64,000 nucleotides of DNA, from the NCBI RefSeq assembly GCF_007665395.1, contig NZ_VDND01000003.1:430822-494821 (forward strand), written 5' to 3'. This stretch comes from Pseudomonas oryzihabitans (GTDB lineage: Bacteria; Pseudomonadota; Gammaproteobacteria; Pseudomonadales; Pseudomonadaceae). Below the pieces are notes generated by a model. The model did no database searches. It saw only the letters and a list, made by a program, of their open reading frames with translations, and was not told where the DNA came from. Within the stretch, counting starts at the first letter, position 1. Each line of letters begins with the position of its first letter. A program made the position numbers and the translations under genes. Shown in pieces: positions 25,010 through 35,209 of the stretch.

Positions 25010-26899
25010 TTACAGGATGAAGCGGGCCACGTCCCGGTTCAGATCGGCGGCGTGATGCTGCAGCGAGCGCGATTGCCGTTCCGAATCCTCGGCGCCGCTG
25101 GCCAGGGTGTCGCCGAGCGCCTTGATGGTGATGACGTTGCGGGTGATCTCTTCGGTCACCGAGGTCTGCTCCTCGGCCGCCGTGGCAATCTGCAGCGACA
25201 TCTCGGAGATGACCCCGGCGCTCTCGGCGATGGCTTCGAGGGCGCTGGAGGCGCGCTCCACATCGGCCACGCTGCGTTCGGCGATGGCCATGCTGCTGCC
25301 CATCCGCTGCACCGCCTGGCGGGTCATCTGCTGGAGCGTGCCGATGGTCTCGTTGATTTCCCGGGTCGAGGCCTGGGTACGCTGCGACAGCGTCCGCACC
25401 TCGTCGGCGACCACCGCGAAGCCCCGGCCGTGCTCGCCGGCGCGGGCGGCCTCGATGGCCGCGTTCAGCGCCAGCAGGTTGGTCTGCTCGGCGATGCTCT
25501 GGATGCTGTCCAGCACCTGGGCGATGGACTGCGAGTGCTGGTCCAGTTCGCCGATCACCTGGGTGGCGTCATCCACCTCCCGGGCCAGGCTGTTGATGGA
25601 CGCCTTGCTGGTCTGCACCAGGCTCAGGCCCTGGGTGGTGCTGTCGGAGGATTGGCGGATGGCCGCGGCGGTCTGCTCGGCGTTGCGGGCGATCTCCTGG
25701 GTGGCGGAGGACATCTCCGTGACGGCCGTGGCGACCAGGGTGATTTCCTGTTGCAGGCGGCCCAGTTCCTGGGTGGCCGCGGCGCTGCGCTGCAGGACCT
25801 TGTGCGATTCGGCGTCCACGTTCTCGGCATGCTGGCGCACGCCGCCGATCAGGCCATGCAGGCTGGCGACGAACTGGTTGAAGTGACCCGCCAGTCCGCC
25901 GACTTCGTCGTGGCTCTGCACGGCGATCCGCCGGGTCAGGTCGCCCTGGCCATCGGCGATGACCTGCAGGCCCGCGGAGACCACGCCCAGCGGCCGGAGC
26001 AGGTAGCTGCAGAAGAGATTGATGAGCAGCAGCGACACGCCCAGTACCGCCGCCAGGATGGCGACACTGATCCACAGCTGCCGCTGCAGCGGCGCCATGA
26101 GCACCCCTTCGTCGACGATCATGATCAGGGTTTCGCCATTGTGGTTCATGGGCGCGGCGTACAGGCGCTGGCCGGTTGCGGTCGTCACGAAGCGCTCGCC
26201 CGGCGCCTGGGCCAGGCCCTTGAGGGTGTCCGCGCCCAGCAGCGGGTAGAGTTCGGTGATCGGCTTGGCCAGCAGGGCGGCGTCTTCATGCCCCAGCACG
26301 ATGTTCTGGCCGTTGACCAGCACGGCGCTGCCGGCACCCGGCAGTTGCACGCGCTTGAGCTGCTCGAGGATGTCGCGGATGCTCACGTCGGCGCCGAGGA
26401 TGGCGGTCGTCTTGCCTCCCGACTGCAAGGCCCAGCCGAGCGACAGCACGTTCTGCTTGGTGGCCGCCGCCACCGTGGGGATGGAGAAGAAGACCTGGCC
26501 GGGGTTCTGCAGCGCCTGCTGGTACCACAGCCATTTCCGCGGATCGTTGTTGTCTGGCGGCAGCTGGACGCCATTGGCGTTGACCTGGCTGCCATCGCCG
26601 CGGGCATAGAAGACATTGTCGAAGCCACCCGAAAGCTTGACCTGGTTGAGGCTGGCGGGAAGATTCGCCTCCTGGGTCTCCGGCGCCAGGGCGCCCAGCG
26701 CCGCGGCCTTGCCGTCGAGCCACTGGCGGACGCCGCCATTGAAGACGAAGCTGACCGTCTTCAGCTGCTCGACCGTGGAAGCCTCGAGGGCCGCGCGGGT
26801 GTTGAGAAAGTTGATGGTGGTCAGGCCGATACCCACGACCAGGACGGCAGCGGTGGCGGACAGCGAGAGTTTCTGTTTCAACGACAGGGCAGTAGGCAT
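25010..26899 (-). CDS. methyl-accepting chemotaxis protein with dCache sensor
   Basis: A 629-residue transmembrane chemoreceptor. The first helix is at about 12-32, a periplasmic double-Cache domain runs from about 40 to 275, the second helix from about 280 to 305, then HAMP, and the signalling hairpin [20 protein letters not shown] lies near residue 490. The closest visible features are like CtpL/PctA-type receptors. A sigma28-like promoter is just upstream. It lies downstream of the sugar-uptake operon, which could supply a clue to its ligand, but amino acids are also possible. Confidence 0.93.
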   Translation of the reverse strand: MPTALSLKQKLSLSATAAVLVVGIGLTTINFLNTRAALEASTVEQLKTVSFVFNGGVRQWLDGKAAALGALAPETQEANLPASLNQVKLSGGFDNVFYARGDGSQVNANGVQLPPDNNDPRKWLWYQQALQNPGQVFFSIPTVAAATKQNVLSLGWALQSGGKTTAILGADVSIRDILEQLKRVQLPGAGSAVLVNGQNIVLGHEDAALLAKPITELYPLLGADTLKGLAQAPGERFVTTATGQRLYAAPMNHNGETLIMIVDEGVLMAPLQRQLWISVAILAAVLGVSLLLINLFCSYLLRPLGVVSAGLQVIADGQGDLTRRIAVQSHDEVGGLAGHFNQFVASLHGLIGGVRQHAENVDAESHKVLQRSAAATQELGRLQQEITLVATAVTEMSSATQEIARNAEQTAAAIRQSSDSTTQGLSLVQTSKASINSLAREVDDATQVIGELDQHSQSIAQVLDSIQSIAEQTNLLALNAAIEAARAGEHGRGFAVVADEVRTLSQRTQASTREINETIGTLQQMTRQAVQRMGSSMAIAERSVADVERASSALEAIAESAGVISEMSLQIATAAEEQTSVTEEITRNVITIKALGDTLASGAEDSERQSRSLQHHAADLNRDVARFIL

Positions 26900-26934
26900 G
26901 AACTGAGGTCCACCTGGATGTTTGTTATCCCCCT

Positions 26935-26962
26935 GTATCGACAGAGGCGCGGAGTAACTTAA
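26935..26962 (-). promoter_or_regulatory. sigma28 (FliA)-like promoter of the chemoreceptor gene
   Basis: Reading the minus strand, TTAAGTTAC is followed by 11 bases and then GTCGATAC, close to the FliA pattern (TCAAG or TAAAGTTT, then GCCGATAA) in both elements and in spacing. The -10 ends 36 nt before the chemoreceptor start. This fits control with the flagellar regulon. Confidence 0.55.
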
Positions 26963-27146
26963 GCGCAGCCGTCGGCCTGACGACGGGGCCTCTCGTGCTC
27001 CAGCAATTCGCGAGGCAGGCGATCGGATCTCGATAGGGCGACATCCCCGCGCGGCGCGCAGGGGGCTGGTGTCGACCTGGCTTTGTCAGGGCACAGGAGG
27101 TGCCAATGGGAAGCGCTCGGCTGAACGTCCAGTCGCAGCCTTTCGA

Positions 27147-27914
27147 CTAGGCCGCCACGCTCTGCGCTCCGGTCATCAGCGCCACGGCGTCGGCCATGGA
27201 GTGCTGACGCGGATCGATCACCGTCAGGCGGCGACCCAGGCGATGGATGTGGATGCGATCGGCGATCTCGAACACATGGGGCATGTTGTGGGAGATCAGC
27301 ACGATGGCGATACCGCGGGCGCGCACGTCGAGGATCAGCTCCAGGACCTTGCGCGACTCCTTCACGCCGAGGGCCGCGGTGGGTTCGTCGAGGATGATCA
27401 CCTTGGAGCCGAAGGCCGCCGCCCGCGCCACCGCCACGCCCTGGCGCTGACCGCCGGACAGGGTCTCCACCGCCTGGTTGATGTTCTGGATGGTCATCAG
27501 CCCCAGCTCGGACAGCTTCTCCCGGGCGATGCGCTCCATGGCCTTGCGGTCCAGGGTCCGGCACAGGCTGCCCAGCAGCCCCGGCTTGCGCAACTCGCGG
27601 CCGAGGAAGAGGTTGTCGGCGATGGACAGCGCTGGCGACAGCGCCAGGTTCTGGTAGACCGTCTCGATACCGGCCCGCCGCGCAGCGATGGGCGAGGCGA
27701 ACTGGATCGGCTGACCTTCAAAACGGATCTCGCCCTCGTCCGGGCGCAGGGCGCCGGAGATGGCCTTGATCAAGGAGGACTTGCCGGCGCCGTTGTCGCC
27801 GATCACGGCAAGGATCTCGCCCGGCAGGAGGTCGAAGTCGGCATGGTCGAGGGCGGTGACGCGGCCATAGCGCTTCACCAGGCCGCGCGCCATCAGCAGG
27901 GGTTCGGTAGTCAT
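27147..27914 (-). CDS. ABC transporter ATP-binding protein for sugar uptake (FrcA-like)
   Basis: A 255-residue single-domain ATPase, half the length of RbsA/XylG, as in FrcA. Walker A is GDNGAGKSS (about 39-47), the signature LSGGQRQG (152-159), Walker B VIILDEPTA (172-180). It starts at ATG 27914 whose first base is shared with the permease stop (TGATG), so the two are coupled. It is the last gene of porin-frcB-frcC-frcA. No sugar kinase or repressor gene follows. Confidence 0.9.
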   Translation of the reverse strand: MTTEPLLMARGLVKRYGRVTALDHADFDLLPGEILAVIGDNGAGKSSLIKAISGALRPDEGEIRFEGQPIQFASPIAARRAGIETVYQNLALSPALSIADNLFLGRELRKPGLLGSLCRTLDRKAMERIAREKLSELGLMTIQNINQAVETLSGGQRQGVAVARAAAFGSKVIILDEPTAALGVKESRKVLELILDVRARGIAIVLISHNMPHVFEIADRIHIHRLGRRLTVIDPRQHSMADAVALMTGAQSVAA

Positions 27915-28996
27915 CAGCTGGCCGCCTTTCTGATCCATTGGTCGATAGCCACGGCCGCGATGATGAGCGTGCCGATCAGCAGATAGGTCCATTGCACGTC
28001 GGTGCCCAGCAGGCGTAGGCCGAGGGCGAAGACGCCGACGATCAGGGCGCCGAACAGCATGCCGAGGATGGAGCCGCGGCCGCCGAACAGCGAGATGCCG
28101 CCGATCACCACGGCGGTGATGGACTCGATGTTGGCGAACTGGCCGGCGGTGGGCGAGACCGAGCCGATCCGGCCGATCAGTACCCAGCCGGCGAAGGCGC
28201 AGATGAGTCCGGACAGCCCGTACACCGTGATCAGCATGCGGCGGACGTTGACCCCGGCCAGCGCCGCGGCCTCGGGATCGTCGCCCACCGCATAGAGGTG
28301 CCGGCCCCAGGCGGTGTGGTTGAGCACGTACCAGAGCAGGGCGACCAGCACCGCCAGGGCGATCACCCCATAGGTGAAGACGGCGCCACCCAGGCGGAAA
28401 TTCTCGCCGAAGACCTGCAACAGCGGCGCCGTCGCGCCGATTTCCTGGGCGCGGAGGGTCTCGTTGCGCGAATAGAGGAAGTTGGCTGCCAGCACGATCT
28501 GCCACATGCCCAGGGTGACGATGAAGGGCGGCAACTTGATGCGGGCGATCAGCCAGCCGTTGACCATCCCGCACAGGGTGCCCACCGCCAGGCCACAGAG
28601 GATCGACAACTCCACCGGCAGGCCGTAGCGGAAGGTGAACTGGCCCATGACCACCGAGGACAGCACCATGATGGCGCCCACCGAGAGGTCGATGCCGGCG
28701 GTGATGATCACCAGCGTCTGGGCGGCGCCGACGATGCCGGTGATGGCGACCTGCTGCAGGATCAGCGTCAGGGTGAAGGCGGAAAAGAACTTGCCGCCCA
28801 GCAGCACGCCGAAGATGCCCAGCGACAGCAGCAGCACCAGCAGCGAGACCGCCGAGGGCCGCGAATGCAGGAAGTGACGGAATCTGAGCAGCGCACTGCG
28901 CTCGTCACGGGTGAAGGAGGCCACCTCCGTGGCGCTGTGCTTGAGCACCTGCTCGAACGGCTGGCCGGATGGGGAGGGCGAGGTCGGATCGCTCAT
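27914..28996 (-). CDS. sugar ABC transporter permease (FrcC/RbsC-like)
   Basis: A 360-residue permease of the RbsC/AraH family, 8-10 helices, with a 40-residue cytoplasmic head. The conserved AQTLVIITAGIDLSVGAIMV and GVNVRRMLITVYGLSGLICA segments carry the family signature. It would form the membrane channel for the sugar bound by the upstream FrcB-like protein. A 98-nt spacer containing a 14-bp-stem hairpin separates it from the binding-protein gene; the ATPase overlaps its end. Confidence 0.92.
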   Translation of the reverse strand: MSDPTSPSPSGQPFEQVLKHSATEVASFTRDERSALLRFRHFLHSRPSAVSLLVLLLSLGIFGVLLGGKFFSAFTLTLILQQVAITGIVGAAQTLVIITAGIDLSVGAIMVLSSVVMGQFTFRYGLPVELSILCGLAVGTLCGMVNGWLIARIKLPPFIVTLGMWQIVLAANFLYSRNETLRAQEIGATAPLLQVFGENFRLGGAVFTYGVIALAVLVALLWYVLNHTAWGRHLYAVGDDPEAAALAGVNVRRMLITVYGLSGLICAFAGWVLIGRIGSVSPTAGQFANIESITAVVIGGISLFGGRGSILGMLFGALIVGVFALGLRLLGTDVQWTYLLIGTLIIAAVAIDQWIRKAAS

Positions 28997-29031
28997 GGCA
29001 ATCTCCTGATAGCGGGAAAGCGGCTGGGAGT

Positions 29032-29067
29032 CGGTCGACTGCGCTGACGTGCAAGCGCAGTCGACCG
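29032..29067. other. intercistronic hairpin between the binding-protein and permease genes
   Basis: Perfect 14-base arms CGGTCGACTGCGCT and AGCGCAGTCGACCG with an 8-base loop. No T-run follows on the minus strand, so it is more likely a processing or exonuclease-blocking stem than a terminator. Such structures often raise binding-protein mRNA over permease mRNA in ABC operons. Confidence 0.7.
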
Positions 29068-29094
29068 CGGCGCTTCAGCCTGGACGACGGACCA

Positions 29095-30123
29095 TCAGCC
29101 CCAGCATTTCTGCAGGGCGGTCTTGCTGTCGAGGGACTGGATGCCCGGCACCGGCTTGTCGGTCACCAGCTTCACCCCGGTGTCGACGAAGTTCTTGCCT
29201 TCGGTCGGGACTGGCTTCTTGCCGGTGTCGGCGAAGGTCTTGATCGCCTCGATGCCCAGCGCCGCCATCTGCAGCGGGTACTGCTGGGAGGTGGCGCCGA
29301 TGACGCCGTCGGCGACGTTGTGCACGCCCGGGCAACCGCCGTCGATGGACACGATCAGCACGTCCTTCTCGCGGCCGACGGCCTTGAGTGCCTCGTAGGC
29401 ACCGGCGGCGGCCGGTTCGTTGATGGTGTGTACCACGTTGATGGTCGGGTCCTTCTGCAGCAGATTCTCCATCGCCGCGCGACCGCCTTCCTCGTTGCCG
29501 TTGGTGACGTCGTGGCCGACGATGCGCGAATCGGTCTCGTCACCGATGCGGCTCTGGTCCTTGGGGTCGATGCCGAAGCCGAGCATGAAGCCCTGGTCGC
29601 GCAGCACGTCCACCGACGGCTGGGAGGCGTTCAGGTCGAGGAAGGCCACCCGGGCGTCCTTGGCCTTGTCACCCAGGGTTTCCTTCGCCCACTGGCCGAT
29701 CAGCTTGCCGGCCAGCAGGTTGTCGGTGGCGAAGGTCATGTCGGCGGCGCTCACCGGGTCCAGCGGGGTATCCAGGGCGATCACCAGCAGGCCGGCCTCG
29801 CGAGCCTTCTGCAGGTTCGGCACGATGCCCTTGGTGTCGGAGGCGGTGATGAGGATGCCCTTGGCGCCATCGGCGATGCAGGTCTCGATGGCGGCCACCT
29901 GGCTTTCGCTGTCGCCGTCGATCTTGCCGGCATAGGCCTTGAGCGTCACCCCCAGCTCCTTGGCCTTGGCGCTGGCCCCTTCCTTCATCTTGACGAAGAA
30001 CGGATTGGTGTCGGTCTTGGTGATCAGGCAGGCGGAGACGGGGGCGGCCTGGGCGGTGCCGCTGGCCAGGGCGGCGGCCAACAGGCAACCGGCGAAGGCG
30101 GCGAGGGAGACGGTTCTTTTCAT
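29095..30123 (-). CDS. periplasmic sugar-binding protein (FrcB-like)
   Basis: A 342-residue exported type-I periplasmic binding protein. The signal peptide ends around SGTAQA; the mature protein opens [22 protein letters not shown], as in FrcB of rhizobia, and has the hinge [16 protein letters not shown]. The ligand is probably a hexose or pentose such as fructose, mannose or ribose; fructose is inferred from similarity only. It is preceded by the porin gene (63-nt gap). Confidence 0.9.
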   Translation of the reverse strand: MKRTVSLAAFAGCLLAAALASGTAQAAPVSACLITKTDTNPFFVKMKEGASAKAKELGVTLKAYAGKIDGDSESQVAAIETCIADGAKGILITASDTKGIVPNLQKAREAGLLVIALDTPLDPVSAADMTFATDNLLAGKLIGQWAKETLGDKAKDARVAFLDLNASQPSVDVLRDQGFMLGFGIDPKDQSRIGDETDSRIVGHDVTNGNEEGGRAAMENLLQKDPTINVVHTINEPAAAGAYEALKAVGREKDVLIVSIDGGCPGVHNVADGVIGATSQQYPLQMAALGIEAIKTFADTGKKPVPTEGKNFVDTGVKLVTDKPVPGIQSLDSKTALQKCWG

Positions 30124-30186
30124 TGTTGTGCGCTCGGATTCAGAGACGGGAACGCGACCGGCAGCACACCGGTCGCGGTGGAGCCG

Positions 30187-31431
30187 TTACCACCACTGCT
30201 CGACTTGGAAGCCGATGTTGGAGCCGTGCAGGTCGCTACCGAAGTTACCGGTGCTCGACAGGGACGAACCCGGATCGAACTCGTCAGCGGCGTTCTGCGC
30301 GGCGCGGTTCCAGACAGCATAGGTGTAGAACAGGCGGAATTCCGGTCGGGTCTTGAATTCCGGTCCCTTGGGCGACCAGGTCGGCGCCAGGGTCAGCTTG
30401 GTCAGCTTGCGGGTGCCGCCCGGGGCTTCCACCTGGTCATGGCCCAGTTCGGTGGAGAACTTGAACTGGTCGGTGATGCCGTACACCAGCCGGCCACCCA
30501 GCGAGGTCCAGCGCAGGTCGTTGCCATTGGGACGCTCGTCCTTCTGGTACACCGCGGCGAGCTGGCCACCCCAGTAGCGGCTGATCTGCCAGTCGAAGTA
30601 GTCGACCACGCGATAGGACACGTCGGCGCTGCTCAGGGTGGGGTCGCCGGTGCTGCCCAGGGCAGTGCCCGGGCCCTGGCCGCGCTGCACGGCGAAGGTG
30701 TTCACGCCACCCCAGCCCATGAAGTTGGCCTGCTTGTGCTGCAGCGTCACCGCCACGCCGCTGTTGGCGTTGGGCTGGTTGCTGGGCTTGTCCAGGTAGC
30801 TGACGCCGATCTCCAGCGAGCCATTGGGGTTGGTGTTGAAGCCGGCGACGTTGAAGTCGATGCGGTTCTGGAAGTCCTTCTGGTTCTGGTTGTCCTTGCG
30901 CGAGAAGGCCAGGCTGTACTTGAGGCCGCCGATGTTGACGTCCTCGATACCGCCGCCGGTGGCGCTCTGGTTCCAGTAGAAGAAGTCGGAGATATGGATG
31001 TCGTTACGCTTGTAGTAACGCCGACCGGCCCAGAGGTTACCGCCGTTCAGGGCGGCGATGTTGTTCCAGTAGGCATAGGCCTGGACCGCACGGATCTGGC
31101 CGTTGTCGCCATGGAAGGTCGGGGTGCGGTCGTACTGGTTATAGAGGCTGGCCATGCCGTAGACGCCCACGGCCGAGCCATCGTCCAGCGAGAAGACATC
31201 CTGCTTGGCCGCGAATTCGCCGTACTGCTCGCACTCGTTGCCCAGGCGGTACTTGGACTGGGCACCCTGGAGCTTGAAGCAGCGCATGGAACCGGAACCG
31301 GTGGAGTCACCGAGGCCGGCGCGGAAGTAGCCGGTGGTTTCGAAGGCTTGTGCAGCGGGGATCAGGAGGAGAGTGCTCACCAAGGACGCGACCGAAACCC
31401 TGGCCAGGGGGATAGCCTTTTTCTTCTTCAT
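30187..31431 (-). CDS. LamB-type carbohydrate porin
   Basis: A 414-residue outer-membrane porin of the maltoporin family. The signal peptide (MKKKKAIPLARVSVASLVST, ending AAQA) is followed by FETTGYFRAGLGDSTGSG. The trimer-channel hallmark YWNNIAALNGGNLWAGRRYYKR and the C-terminal Trp (QVEQWW) needed for Bam-mediated insertion are present. As first gene of the operon it would let the sugar through the outer membrane. A CRP-like site and a Cra-like palindrome lie 120-215 nt upstream. Confidence 0.92.
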   Translation of the reverse strand: MKKKKAIPLARVSVASLVSTLLLIPAAQAFETTGYFRAGLGDSTGSGSMRCFKLQGAQSKYRLGNECEQYGEFAAKQDVFSLDDGSAVGVYGMASLYNQYDRTPTFHGDNGQIRAVQAYAYWNNIAALNGGNLWAGRRYYKRNDIHISDFFYWNQSATGGGIEDVNIGGLKYSLAFSRKDNQNQKDFQNRIDFNVAGFNTNPNGSLEIGVSYLDKPSNQPNANSGVAVTLQHKQANFMGWGGVNTFAVQRGQGPGTALGSTGDPTLSSADVSYRVVDYFDWQISRYWGGQLAAVYQKDERPNGNDLRWTSLGGRLVYGITDQFKFSTELGHDQVEAPGGTRKLTKLTLAPTWSPKGPEFKTRPEFRLFYTYAVWNRAAQNAADEFDPGSSLSSTGNFGSDLHGSNIGFQVEQWW

Positions 31432-31552
31432 TTATGTTCCCTAATTATTGTTGTTGTGCAACGCGGTGCCTGGTTCACACCTGATCCGCCGTGCTCCAGC
31501 GAAAGATCAACTTAGGTGTGACCATTGCGGCCTTACCTGACTACAAACTTAT

Positions 31553-31570
31553 CGCTGAATCAATTCAGCG
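31553..31570. promoter_or_regulatory. Cra/LacI-type operator upstream of the sugar operon
   Basis: CGCTGAAT-CA-ATTCAGCG has perfect 8-base arms. The core TGAATCAATTCA is one base away from the E. coli Cra/FruR consensus TGAATCGATTCA and has the shape of LacI-family sites. It lies about 120 nt upstream of the porin start. No LacI-family gene is present in the window. Confidence 0.6.
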
Positions 31571-31627
31571 GCAGACGGAGGGTAGCCTTTGATCACTCAA
31601 CGGCCTAGCGTCTCGTTTCGAGTCGAT

Positions 31628-31643
31628 TGTGAGCTGAATCACA
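31628..31643. promoter_or_regulatory. CRP/Vfr binding site
   Basis: TGTGAGCTGAATCACA has both perfect CRP half-sites TGTGA-N6-TCACA. It is about 200 nt upstream of the porin start, in a position to activate a promoter between it and the gene, with the Cra-like palindrome downstream. The rest of the gap 31432-31858 shows no gene. Confidence 0.7.
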
Positions 31644-31820
31644 GTTCGCGCTTCTACAAAAATAGCAAGCCAAGCAATGATGGAACCGCTCTGGAATGGG
31701 GGTCGTGGCAGGAGCGCTGAAGCTTGGCGAAGGGCACGGGAAGCGGCAAAGAGGGGGCGAGGCGAAAGGCCCGAGATAGACCGGCAGGCGCCTATGGGGG
31801 AGGGAAGATAAAGTGGAGCA

Positions 31821-31850
31821 GCCGGGCGACGGCAGATGCCATCGCCCGGC
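31821..31850 (-). terminator. hairpin beyond ilvD
   Basis: Perfect 9-base arms GCCGGGCGA and TCGCCCGGC with a 12-base loop start 8 nt after the ilvD stop on the minus strand. The following bases contain only a short CTTTATC, so it is a GC-rich weak terminator. Confidence 0.6.
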
Positions 31851-31858
31851 GGGAGCGG

Positions 31859-33694
31859 TCAGCCCAGCAGCGCCTTGTCGCGCACGCCGCCCTTGTCGGC
31901 ACTGGTGGCCAGCAGGGCATAGGCCTTGAGTGCGGTGGTCACCCGGCGCGCGCGGGGCTGGGCCGGTTTCCAGCCCAGCTTGTCCTGCTCGATGCGGCGA
32001 TGGGACAGCTCCTCATCGCTCACCAGCAGGTTGATGCTGCGCTGGGGAATGTCGATGAGCACCTTGTCGCCGTCGCGCACCAGGCCGATGGCGCCACCCG
32101 CAGCCGCTTCCGGCGAAGCGTGGCCAATGGACAGCCCCGAGGTACCCCCGGAAAAGCGGCCGTCGGTGAGCAGGGCGCATTGCTTGCCCAGGCCCTTGGA
32201 CTTCAGGTAGCTGGTGGGATAGAGCATCTCCTGCATCCCCGGGCCGCCCTTGGGGCCTTCGTAGCGGATGATGACGATGTCACCGGCCTGCACCTCGTCG
32301 GCGAGGATGCCGCGCACGGCAGCGTCCTGGCTCTCGAAGACCTTGGCATTGCCCTCGAACACATGGATGGACTCATCCACGCCGGCGGTCTTCACCACGC
32401 AGCCGTCCGCGGCGATGTTGCCATAGAGCACCGCCAGACCGCCTTCCTGGGAGTAGGCGTGCTGGACGCTGCGGATGCAGCCCTCGGCGCGGTTGTCGTC
32501 CAGGCTGTCATAGCGGGTGGCCTGGCTGAAGGCTTCCTGGGTCGGGATGCCGGCCGGCCCGGCGCGGAAGAAGGTCTTCACCGCCTCGTCCTGGGTCAGG
32601 GTGATGTCCCACTGCTCGATGGCATCGCCCAGGGTGCGGCTGTGCACGGTGGGCAGGTCGGTGTGGAGCAGGCCACCACGGGCCAGCTCGCCGAGGATGC
32701 TGAAGATGCCACCGGCACGGTGCACGTCTTCCATGTGGTACTTCTGGATGTTCGGCGCCACCTTGCACAGCTGCGGCACCTTGCGCGACAGGGCATCGAT
32801 GTTGCGCAGGTCGAAGTCCACCTCGGCCTCCTGGGCCGCGGCCAGCAGGTGCAGGATGGTGTTGGTCGAGCCGCCCATGGCGATGTCCAGGGTCATGGCG
32901 TTCTCGAACGCGGCATAGCAGGCGATGTTGCGCGGCAGCGCCGACTCGTCGTTCTCCTGGTAGTAGCGGCGGCACAGGTCGACGATGGTGCGGCCGGCCT
33001 GGAGGAAGAGTTCCTTGCGGTCGGCGTGGGTGGCCAGGGTCGAGCCGTTGCCCGGCAGGGCCAGGCCCAGGGCTTCGGTCAGGCAGTTCATCGAGTTGGC
33101 GGTGAACATGCCCGAGCAGCTGCCACAGGTGGGGCAGGCACTGCGCTCGTATTCGGCGACCTTCTCGTCGCTCGCCGAACTGTCGGCGGCGATGACCATG
33201 GCGTCCACCAGGTCCAGGCCATGGCTGGCCAGTTTGGTCTTGCCGGCTTCCATGGGGCCGCCGGAGACGAAGACCACCGGGATGTTCAGGCGCAGCGCGG
33301 CCATCAGCATGCCGGGGGTGATCTTGTCGCAGTTGGAGATGCACACCAGGGCATCGGCGCAGTGGGCGTTGACCATGTACTCCACGGCGTCGGCGATGAT
33401 CTCGCGACTCGGCAGCGAATAGAGCATGCCGTCGTGGCCCATGGCGATGCCGTCGTCCACGGCGATGGTGTTGAATTCCTTGGCCACGCCGCCGACCCGC
33501 TCGATCTCGCGGGCGACCAGTTGACCGAGGTCCTTCAGGTGGACGTGGCCCGGTACGAACTGGGTGAAGGAGTTGGCGATGGCGATGATTGGCTTCTTGA
33601 AGTCTTCGTCCTTCATCCCGGTGGCGCGCCAGAGCGCCCGGGCGCCAGCCATGTTGCGACCCTGGGTGGAGGTTTTCGAGCGATAGTCAGGCAT
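31859..33694 (-). CDS. ilvD: dihydroxy-acid dehydratase
   Basis: A 611-residue enzyme of isoleucine and valine biosynthesis that dehydrates 2,3-dihydroxy acids to 2-oxo acids. Length and sequence follow the E. coli IlvD type with an oxygen-labile iron-sulfur cluster: cluster ligands lie in [10 protein letters not shown] (Cys122) and [11 protein letters not shown] (Cys187-193). [20 protein letters not shown] and [15 protein letters not shown] are invariant. It is a single gene with a terminator-like hairpin after it. Confidence 0.97.
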   Translation of the reverse strand: MPDYRSKTSTQGRNMAGARALWRATGMKDEDFKKPIIAIANSFTQFVPGHVHLKDLGQLVAREIERVGGVAKEFNTIAVDDGIAMGHDGMLYSLPSREIIADAVEYMVNAHCADALVCISNCDKITPGMLMAALRLNIPVVFVSGGPMEAGKTKLASHGLDLVDAMVIAADSSASDEKVAEYERSACPTCGSCSGMFTANSMNCLTEALGLALPGNGSTLATHADRKELFLQAGRTIVDLCRRYYQENDESALPRNIACYAAFENAMTLDIAMGGSTNTILHLLAAAQEAEVDFDLRNIDALSRKVPQLCKVAPNIQKYHMEDVHRAGGIFSILGELARGGLLHTDLPTVHSRTLGDAIEQWDITLTQDEAVKTFFRAGPAGIPTQEAFSQATRYDSLDDNRAEGCIRSVQHAYSQEGGLAVLYGNIAADGCVVKTAGVDESIHVFEGNAKVFESQDAAVRGILADEVQAGDIVIIRYEGPKGGPGMQEMLYPTSYLKSKGLGKQCALLTDGRFSGGTSGLSIGHASPEAAAGGAIGLVRDGDKVLIDIPQRSINLLVSDEELSHRRIEQDKLGWKPAQPRARRVTTALKAYALLATSADKGGVRDKALLG

Positions 33695-33924
33695 GAAGCG
33701 GCTCTCCGAGGCGGCTTTCTAGGTCACGGTTCTGCTCATCGTGAGCGCAGGCGAGGCACGGTGCAAACGCGGAGTGACGAATGCCGGGCCGGAGGGTGGC
33801 GACGTCATGCGGGATCACCGCAGGGGCACCAGGGCTCACGAACCCGCCGGAGGATGCTGGCGAGGGGAAGGAGGATCATACACGCGGGCACCAGGGCTGC
33901 ACAGCAGCGCCGGCGCCCGGTGGA

Positions 33925-34446
33925 TCAGGGCGCTTCCTGTTCGCCGTCGGGGGCATCTTCCAGGTATTCGTCCATGGGCTCCTGGCCGGCCAGGGTCTTG
34001 AGGCTCAGGTCCACGGCTTCGGGCAGGGTGATGTCGACGCGCTGCTTGTCGCCCCCTTCCAGCGAGGACTCGTAGCTCAGCGCATGGCGCAGGTGGCCGT
34101 TCTCGAGGATGGCGCCGACGCTGGCCAACTGGGCGGCCGCGGGGGCCAGGCGCTCCAGGGCGGCCTTTGGCCAGGTCGCCTCGACGGTCGCGTTGCAGGT
34201 ATAGAAGCCTGCATCGCCACTGTCCGACGGCTCTTCCTGGGTCTTGATGTCGACCAGCGAGACCTGGCCGGCTTCCAGCGCGGGCTGGCCGGCGGCGATG
34301 TCCTCGGCGTAGATCTCGTTGATGGTCTGGGCGTATTGCTGGCGGACCAGTTCGGCGGTCTTGGCCGCATCGCAGCTGTAGTCATAGCCACCGCAGCCAG
34401 TCAGGGAAAGCACCGCAGCTGTGAGTATGAGGTGACGTCTGGACAT
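33925..34446 (-). CDS. hypothetical lipoprotein
   Basis: A 173-residue lipoprotein (VLSLTGC, Cys18) with a second cysteine pair (SCDAAKTA and YTCNATVE) that could form a disulfide. The acidic C terminus (MDEYLEDAPDGEQEAP) is disordered. No known domain is recognised. The nearest neighbours are ilvD and osmE, both separated by about 190-230 nt, so it is probably a single transcription unit. Confidence 0.75.
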   Translation of the reverse strand: MSRRHLILTAAVLSLTGCGGYDYSCDAAKTAELVRQQYAQTINEIYAEDIAAGQPALEAGQVSLVDIKTQEEPSDSGDAGFYTCNATVEATWPKAALERLAPAAAQLASVGAILENGHLRHALSYESSLEGGDKQRVDITLPEAVDLSLKTLAGQEPMDEYLEDAPDGEQEAP

Positions 34447-34638
34447 GCCTGAATTCCTTGGAACGATGGTAGAGCGTGGCGGTGCCGGCCGAACCCGCGT
34501 CGATCCGCAGGACAGGACATCGGCGTAGCGGTCGGGGATGGCGAGCGTCCATGGTGCAGCCGCTCGCCCATCCTGTCCATCAGACGCCGCCAGCGTCCTT
34601 CAGGACACCCGGCCGGACCGGCCGGTTCGCGTCCCGCT

Positions 34639-34977
34639 TCAGGCGCGGTCAGCGCTCTCGCAGGTCTCGAAGTCCTTGCTGTCCACGCGGTTCATGCTGT
34701 CGAAGCCGATCGAGTAGACCTGCTCCTTGCCATCCTTGTTGAGCACATAGTTGTTGCAGGTGCCCGGGCGATACTTGCGGGTGTAGGTGCTCGACGGGGT
34801 GCCGCCGATACGCAGGACGTCAGCCTTGCTCATGCCCTTGTCCACCTGCTTCACCAGCGGCTGCTCGCGAAACTCGACGCGGCCCACGGTGTAGTCGGCG
34901 GTGTTCTTGACCGAGGCGCAGCCCGCCAGGACGGTGCCAGCCAACAGGGCGGTCGCGACGGCAATCTTCTTGTTCAT
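34639..34977 (-). CDS. osmE: osmotically inducible lipoprotein OsmE
   Basis: A 112-residue lipoprotein (AGTVLAGC, Cys20) of the SmpA/OmlA-like OsmE family. The characteristic pattern is VDKGMSKADVLRIGGTPSS followed by CNNYVLNKDGKEQVYSIGF. In E. coli osmE is induced by osmotic stress and stationary phase. An AAGGGA ribosome site stands 8 nt before ATG 34977. It is divergent from the amidase gene with 279 nt between the starts. Confidence 0.93.
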   Translation of the reverse strand: MNKKIAVATALLAGTVLAGCASVKNTADYTVGRVEFREQPLVKQVDKGMSKADVLRIGGTPSSTYTRKYRPGTCNNYVLNKDGKEQVYSIGFDSMNRVDSKDFETCESADRA

Positions 34978-35209
34978 GGTGTGATCCCTTCAAAGGCGGA
35001 AGTGCCTGACACTTCGACGATGGCGGCGCCGATAAATTCGCTCTCCGTCGCACTTCTCGCCGTTCGCCTTTCTGACGGCCCGCGCCCCGGCGACGGCAAG
35101 TGACTGTATCTAAAGCTGATTCTTCAAACGAACGCTATATCCCCGTTTTTTAAGGAATATTTTACTCGAACGGCAGTTGACAGCGGCCAGGCGGCAGGCG
35201 ATCTTTGGC

